Source: Desulfatirhabdium butyrativorans
GTDB lineage: Bacteria > Desulfobacterota > Desulfobacteria > Desulfobacterales > DYRK01
Assembly: GCA_020718785.1 (NCBI GenBank)
Contig: DYRK01000239.1
Coordinates: 1 to 8,567 of the forward strand
Length of the DNA stretch: 8,567 bases
Direction of reading: 5' to 3'
Shown here: positions 6,259 through 8,567 of the stretch, piece after piece
How positions within the stretch are numbered: position 1 is the stretch's first letter
Layout: every line of letters starts with the position of its first letter
Program-made: the position numbers and the translations under genes
Notes under the pieces: model-generated
Told to the model about the DNA's origin: nothing
Seen by the model: the letters and a program-made list of their open reading frames with translations, nothing else
Database searches by the model: none

Positions 6259-6612
6259 ATTTCAATGTTCTCAAGAGCGAATTTTCTGAACGTATTGTCA
6301 ACCTTGCCGAAGTCCACCAGATCAATTTTTCTCAGTGTGTCTGTTTCATCATTCAGTTCCTGGCAGAGCGACAGAAAAACAGCATCGCTCGATTTCATCC
6401 TTGCTGATAATGCCGATGTCAATATCTGAATATTTCATATCTGTATTTTCAGCAAGCGAGCCGAATAAAAATACAGTTGTCGTCTCAGGATTGACACGGC
6501 GAAACAGAATTTCTATGATCTGCTCCCTGATGTTCCGAGGTACTTTTTCAAGTTTCCCGGGTTCAGGGTTCAGGGATGAATTTTCTGATTTTTCCTCCGT
6601 AAAAACCTCTCC
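6231..6612 (-). pseudogene. MntA-like minimal nucleotidyltransferase, frameshifted
   Basis: Upstream frame: from about 6612 the minus strand encodes EKVPRNIREQIIEILF and the nucleotidyltransferase motif TVFLFGSLAENTDMKYSDID, the correct GS-x10-DxD spacing. That frame then runs into a stop. A net +1 shift within about 6385-6399 (one extra base or two missing) moves to the frame that continues DAVFLSLCQELNDETDTLRK through FRKFALENIEIW and ends at TGA 6231-6233. Both halves clearly belong to one MNT protein of the kind that AMPylates HepT. The upstream frame also lacks a standard start codon. A 7-bp tandem duplication at 6561-6574 could explain this, because removing one unit puts ATG 6625 in frame. 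It is either a decayed antitoxin or contains sequencing errors. Confidence 0.82.
6561..6574. repeat. 7-bp tandem duplication (GTTCAGG x2) in the MNT start region
   Basis: Two adjacent GTTCAGG units lie where the MNT N-terminus should begin. A seven-base duplication shifts the frame by one. Dropping one unit would join ATG 6625 to the MNT frame. This makes it a plausible cause of the missing start. Confidence 0.6.
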
Positions 6613-6875
6613 TTATAAATCCCATGATTATCTTTCAAATCCCTGACAGCCATGTTCAGTGCCTGTTTATAATCCAAAAATTCAAACTATATTTTACGTG
6701 CCGCATTTCCCTCGATATCCAGAATATCTTTATGAGGACAGTTATGACCGCTATCAAATCGGACAACTTCGTAACAAGTCCCATCAATTCTTACAAAGAG
6801 ACGGATAGCATAATTTATCAAAGTCCCTTTAACTGTCTCAAAGAATACTCGGATTTCCGTATCCTGATCAATATA
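6570..6875 (-). pseudogene. Decayed DUF7718-like small protein gene
   Basis: The minus-strand frame from about 6875 to TGA 6572-6570 reads DQDTEIRVFFETVKGTLINY, then YEVVRFDSGHNCPHKDILD, then an in-frame TAG (6687-6685), then FEFLDYKQALNMAVRDLKDN and HGIYKERFL. This resembles a small family I know as DUF7718: an (R/F)xD.(A/G)H..PH.D.LD core followed by YxxALxxAxxDLKxNxxxYxERFL, often seen beside MNT or other toxin-antitoxin genes. The TAG falls where a Trp codon (TGG) is plausible, so one substitution may have killed the gene. There is no good start codon at the 5' end, which abuts the FkbM stop, so the start was probably lost at the island boundary. This fills the otherwise gene-poor stretch 6613-6900. 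Function unknown. Confidence 0.6.
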
Positions 6876-6900
6876 TCAACAAGGAGGTATCAAGCCTAAC

Positions 6901-6912
6901 CTACTTTATCCA
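6901..6912. repeat. 12-bp direct repeat, right copy (DR-R), at the FkbM stop codon
   Basis: CTACTTTATCCA is identical to 3259-3270. Here it encodes the C-terminal Trp-Ile-Lys-stop of the FkbM methyltransferase. The toxin-antitoxin island begins immediately on its left, so it looks like an island boundary. Confidence 0.75.
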
Positions 6913-7915
6913 ATGCCTTTTATACATTTCCATTTCAGGCCAGGGCAGGGAGTTGCTTACATGAATATAATCCTTATAACTCACTCTTCCGAACCCGTTT
7001 ACCAAAGGCGTCAGCAGCTCATAAAAATGGCTGAAAGGCAAATCCGATGAAAAATTTGACTGGTATTCCTGCAACAGTTCTATGGCGCAATCCTGCAACA
7101 TGTATAACTCATACAGCAATGCCATCTTCAATACATTCACATCATTCCACTCAAAATATTTCAAACCGTTTTTGCGCTCAAAAACCGGATCACGCAGATA
7201 AACGGCATCTCCTGTTAAAATTTGACCGTATTTTTGCGGCGAGTCTATTTTAAAACTGCTTCCCTCATAGGATAAATACCCCCGCGGTAAGGTCTTTCGG
7301 GGATATCTTGCAATATTCATATCAAACAGATGAAAGCCGTATCTGCGTAATAATGTATCTATATTAGAGAAATTATCCGGGTCTCTGACCGGTCTCTACT
7401 CCCAACATATCGGAAAGACATCCCTGTGCGCCTTTTAATACGGAAAATTCAACCCCCTCAACATCAACTTTTATGAAATCAACGTAAGCAATATGCTGAT
7501 CTTTGACAAAAGTATCAACATTTACGGTTTCAATTTCAAATTCCTTTACGACTTCCAAATTGTTGGGAACAAATGCTAAAAAACGACTGAGAAAATCATT
7601 ATTTCCGGGAATAAACCCCGAAGCCGGAGGGAATTTCGTAACATAAAACTTTTTTCTTATTTTAGAATCATAAATCGCATAAGGATAAAAGGTGACATCA
7701 AGCGATTGCTGTTTATAACCCGCATTCAGCCGACTGCATTCCTGTTCGTTAAAATCAAAGCCGATGAATTTCAGACAGCCCAACAAAGGCTGCCACAGAG
7801 GCTGAGGACCTCCCCATGCTCCGACATCAATGAGACAGATCGGTTTTACTTTCAGCAGATTGTTATAACATATAAATTTGGAGAATAAGGGGTTCGGGTT
7901 TCTGTTACCTAACAT
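6901..7915 (-). pseudogene. FkbM-family methyltransferase, split by a frameshift
   Basis: First part (ATG 7915 to a TAA at 7375-7373): SAM-binding motif I CLIDVGAWGGPQPLW at about 27-41, the acidic FIGFDF (Asp54), and the FkbM signature VDFIKVDVEGVEFSVLKGA (145-163) ending near LGVET. The frame then stops. The other frame continues without a gap as VRDPDNFSNIDTLLRRYGFH, a typical FkbM continuation, and runs through MNIARYPRKTLP and a 139-residue C-terminal extension to TAG 6903-6901. The shift lies between about 7373 and 7396. TTG 7963 is an alternative start adding 16 residues. FkbM enzymes O-methylate sugars or other small molecules, so this was probably a glycan-operon gene. Two separate proteins are unlikely because the junction falls inside a conserved block. 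Confidence 0.82.
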
Positions 7916-8019
7916 AATTTTGATATTTTCTTTAAAGGGTTTTCGCTGTCTCTGACATAGCAACTGCTCAACAGCATTAGAATTCCTGTTTACTGCAAAC
8001 TCATTTCACATCAGACATT

Positions 8020-8033
8020 CAGCCCGAAGGCTG
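8020..8033 (-). terminator. Perfect hairpin with UUCG tetraloop after the DUF29 gene
   Basis: CAGCC-TTCG-GGCTG on the minus strand directly follows the DUF29 stop. A C(UUCG)G loop is exceptionally stable in RNA. There is no T-run behind it, so it is more likely an mRNA 3'-end protector, a weak or factor-assisted terminator, or a processing site than a strong intrinsic terminator. Confidence 0.45.
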
Positions 8034-8480
8034 TCATCGTTTCCTGCCGGCAGACAACGCGTCCTGAATCAGCAGAAAAGCCTTCTGTCTGACATGTTCC
8101 TGATCAACTTTATTTTCAAGCTGCACCTCTGTGAACTGTCCTTCAAAAGCCTCCATAGCAGCTCTTTTCAGCGCAAGCGGATAAGCCTCCTTCAGCAGTT
8201 CCTCCAACTCTTCGGGGGGAACATATACGCCGCCGGCTTTCCTCCGTCTGTTCGTGACAGCGATCTGATCAAGCGAGTTGCAGATGGAAAATTCCCATGA
8301 CCGGGTGCTGCGCTGCTCGGCTTCCTGTTTGATCAGATGCAAAAGGAGAACAAGCGCATAACTGTAAATCTTGTTGACTTTCTCCTCACGGCTCATTTCT
8401 TCCAATTCTCCGATGAGCAGCAACGCGTCAGGATATCTCTGTTCTTCAATACATTTACGGAGTTCTAAGAGTTCTTCCAT
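8034..8480 (-). CDS. DUF29-type protein
   Basis: From ATG 8480 the protein is 148 residues. It carries the DUF29 pattern: a Leu/Glu-rich N-terminal helix (MEELLELRKCIEE), ELEEMSREEKVNKIYSYALV, LLLHLIKQ, the basic RSTRSWEFSI and a C-terminal EAYPLALKRAAMEAFEG. An in-frame ATG at 8486 is possible, but GGAAGG is six bases before ATG 8480 and touches ATG 8486, so 8480 is preferred. DUF29 proteins are widespread in cyanobacteria and some multicellular or filamentous bacteria, and their function is not established. The gene starts 14 bases after the preceding partial gene, so the two form an operon. If that partner is an MNT nucleotidyltransferase, this could be another toxin-antitoxin-like pair. 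Confidence 0.7.
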   Translation of the reverse strand: MEELLELRKCIEEQRYPDALLLIGELEEMSREEKVNKIYSYALVLLLHLIKQEAEQRSTRSWEFSICNSLDQIAVTNRRRKAGGVYVPPEELEELLKEAYPLALKRAAMEAFEGQFTEVQLENKVDQEHVRQKAFLLIQDALSAGRKR

Positions 8481-8494
8481 AAACATCCTTCCAA

Positions 8495-8567
8495 TTATGC
8501 GGTCACCGGTATCGGAACAGGCATAAGGCTGATGGAATATCCGTATTCAAGCAGAATATCTGTTTCT
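8495..8567 (-). CDS. C-terminal end of an unidentified gene, possibly an MNT nucleotidyltransferase
   Basis: The last 24 codons before TAA 8497-8495 include TDILLEYGYSISLMPVPI. A short LEYG-x-SI-x-x-x-PV ending like this is reminiscent of the C-terminus of minimal nucleotidyltransferases that precede HEPN or DUF29 genes. The fragment is too short for a firm call. Tight spacing to the DUF29 gene shows that they are co-transcribed. Confidence 0.4.
   Translation of the reverse strand, partial: ETDILLEYGYSISLMPVPIPVTA

Noticed and set aside
6881..6888. Strong ribosome-binding-like AAGGAGGT on the plus strand
   Set aside because: No start codon follows at a suitable distance and no plus-strand gene follows.
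6624..6899. Plus-strand open frame of 91 codons
   Set aside because: It lies opposite the DUF7718-like relic, whose minus-strand translation shows family-like motifs. The plus-strand product is low-complexity with no recognisable domain.
1..8567. CRISPR array, tRNA, rRNA, transposase or integrase
   Set aside because: No regularly spaced repeats, no cloverleaf-like segment, and no recombinase-like motif were seen on either strand.

Overview
The window looks like part of a chromosomal accessory region of a moderately AT-rich Gram-negative bacterium. The mix of glycan-type enzymes with dense MNT/HEPN, AbiEii, TumE-like and DUF29 genes would fit a Desulfobacterota-type or filamentous or multicellular environmental bacterium, but no marker gene settles the taxonomy. 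Every supported gene lies on the minus strand, so the biological reading direction is right to left. No tRNA, rRNA, CRISPR array or transposase was seen.

Reading in gene direction, the right end (8567 to about 7970) holds the last codons of an unidentified gene, possibly a nucleotidyltransferase, followed by a DUF29-type protein and a UUCG hairpin. Next comes an FkbM-type methyltransferase gene (about 7915 to 6901), broken into two frames near 7373-7396. From 6900 to about 3300 there is an island of small defence or toxin-antitoxin type genes: a decayed DUF7718-like ORF with an in-frame amber codon, a frameshifted MNT nucleotidyltransferase with an intact HepT/HEPN partner, a TumE-like toxin pair, an AbiEii nucleotidyltransferase with a DUF6922-like partner, and a second TumE-like pair.

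The left third (3243 to 1) is a tightly packed operon. It starts with a 26-codon remnant of an NAD-dependent sugar epimerase/dehydratase, then a Nudix hydrolase, then the alpha and beta subunits of a thiamine-diphosphate E1 dehydrogenase, then the N-terminal part of a transketolase that runs off the window. Consecutive genes overlap by 1 to 8 bases, so they are almost certainly co-transcribed and translationally coupled. The likely original order was FkbM methyltransferase, epimerase, Nudix, E1 alpha, E1 beta, transketolase. That looks like a surface-glycan or nucleotide-sugar modification cluster; this is inference.

The most interesting structure is the junction between the two parts. A 12-bp direct repeat, which includes the FkbM stop codon, occurs at 6901-6912 and again at 3259-3270, just ahead of the epimerase start. 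It brackets the whole toxin-antitoxin island. A 39-bp repeat carrying the epimerase start (37 of 39 identical) occurs at 3205-3243 and 5003-5041, so the island also holds a second copy of the host operon's epimerase start. Several genes at or near the island edges are broken (FkbM, DUF7718-like, MNT, epimerase), which suggests repeated insertion, recombination and decay, unless some single-base shifts are sequencing errors.
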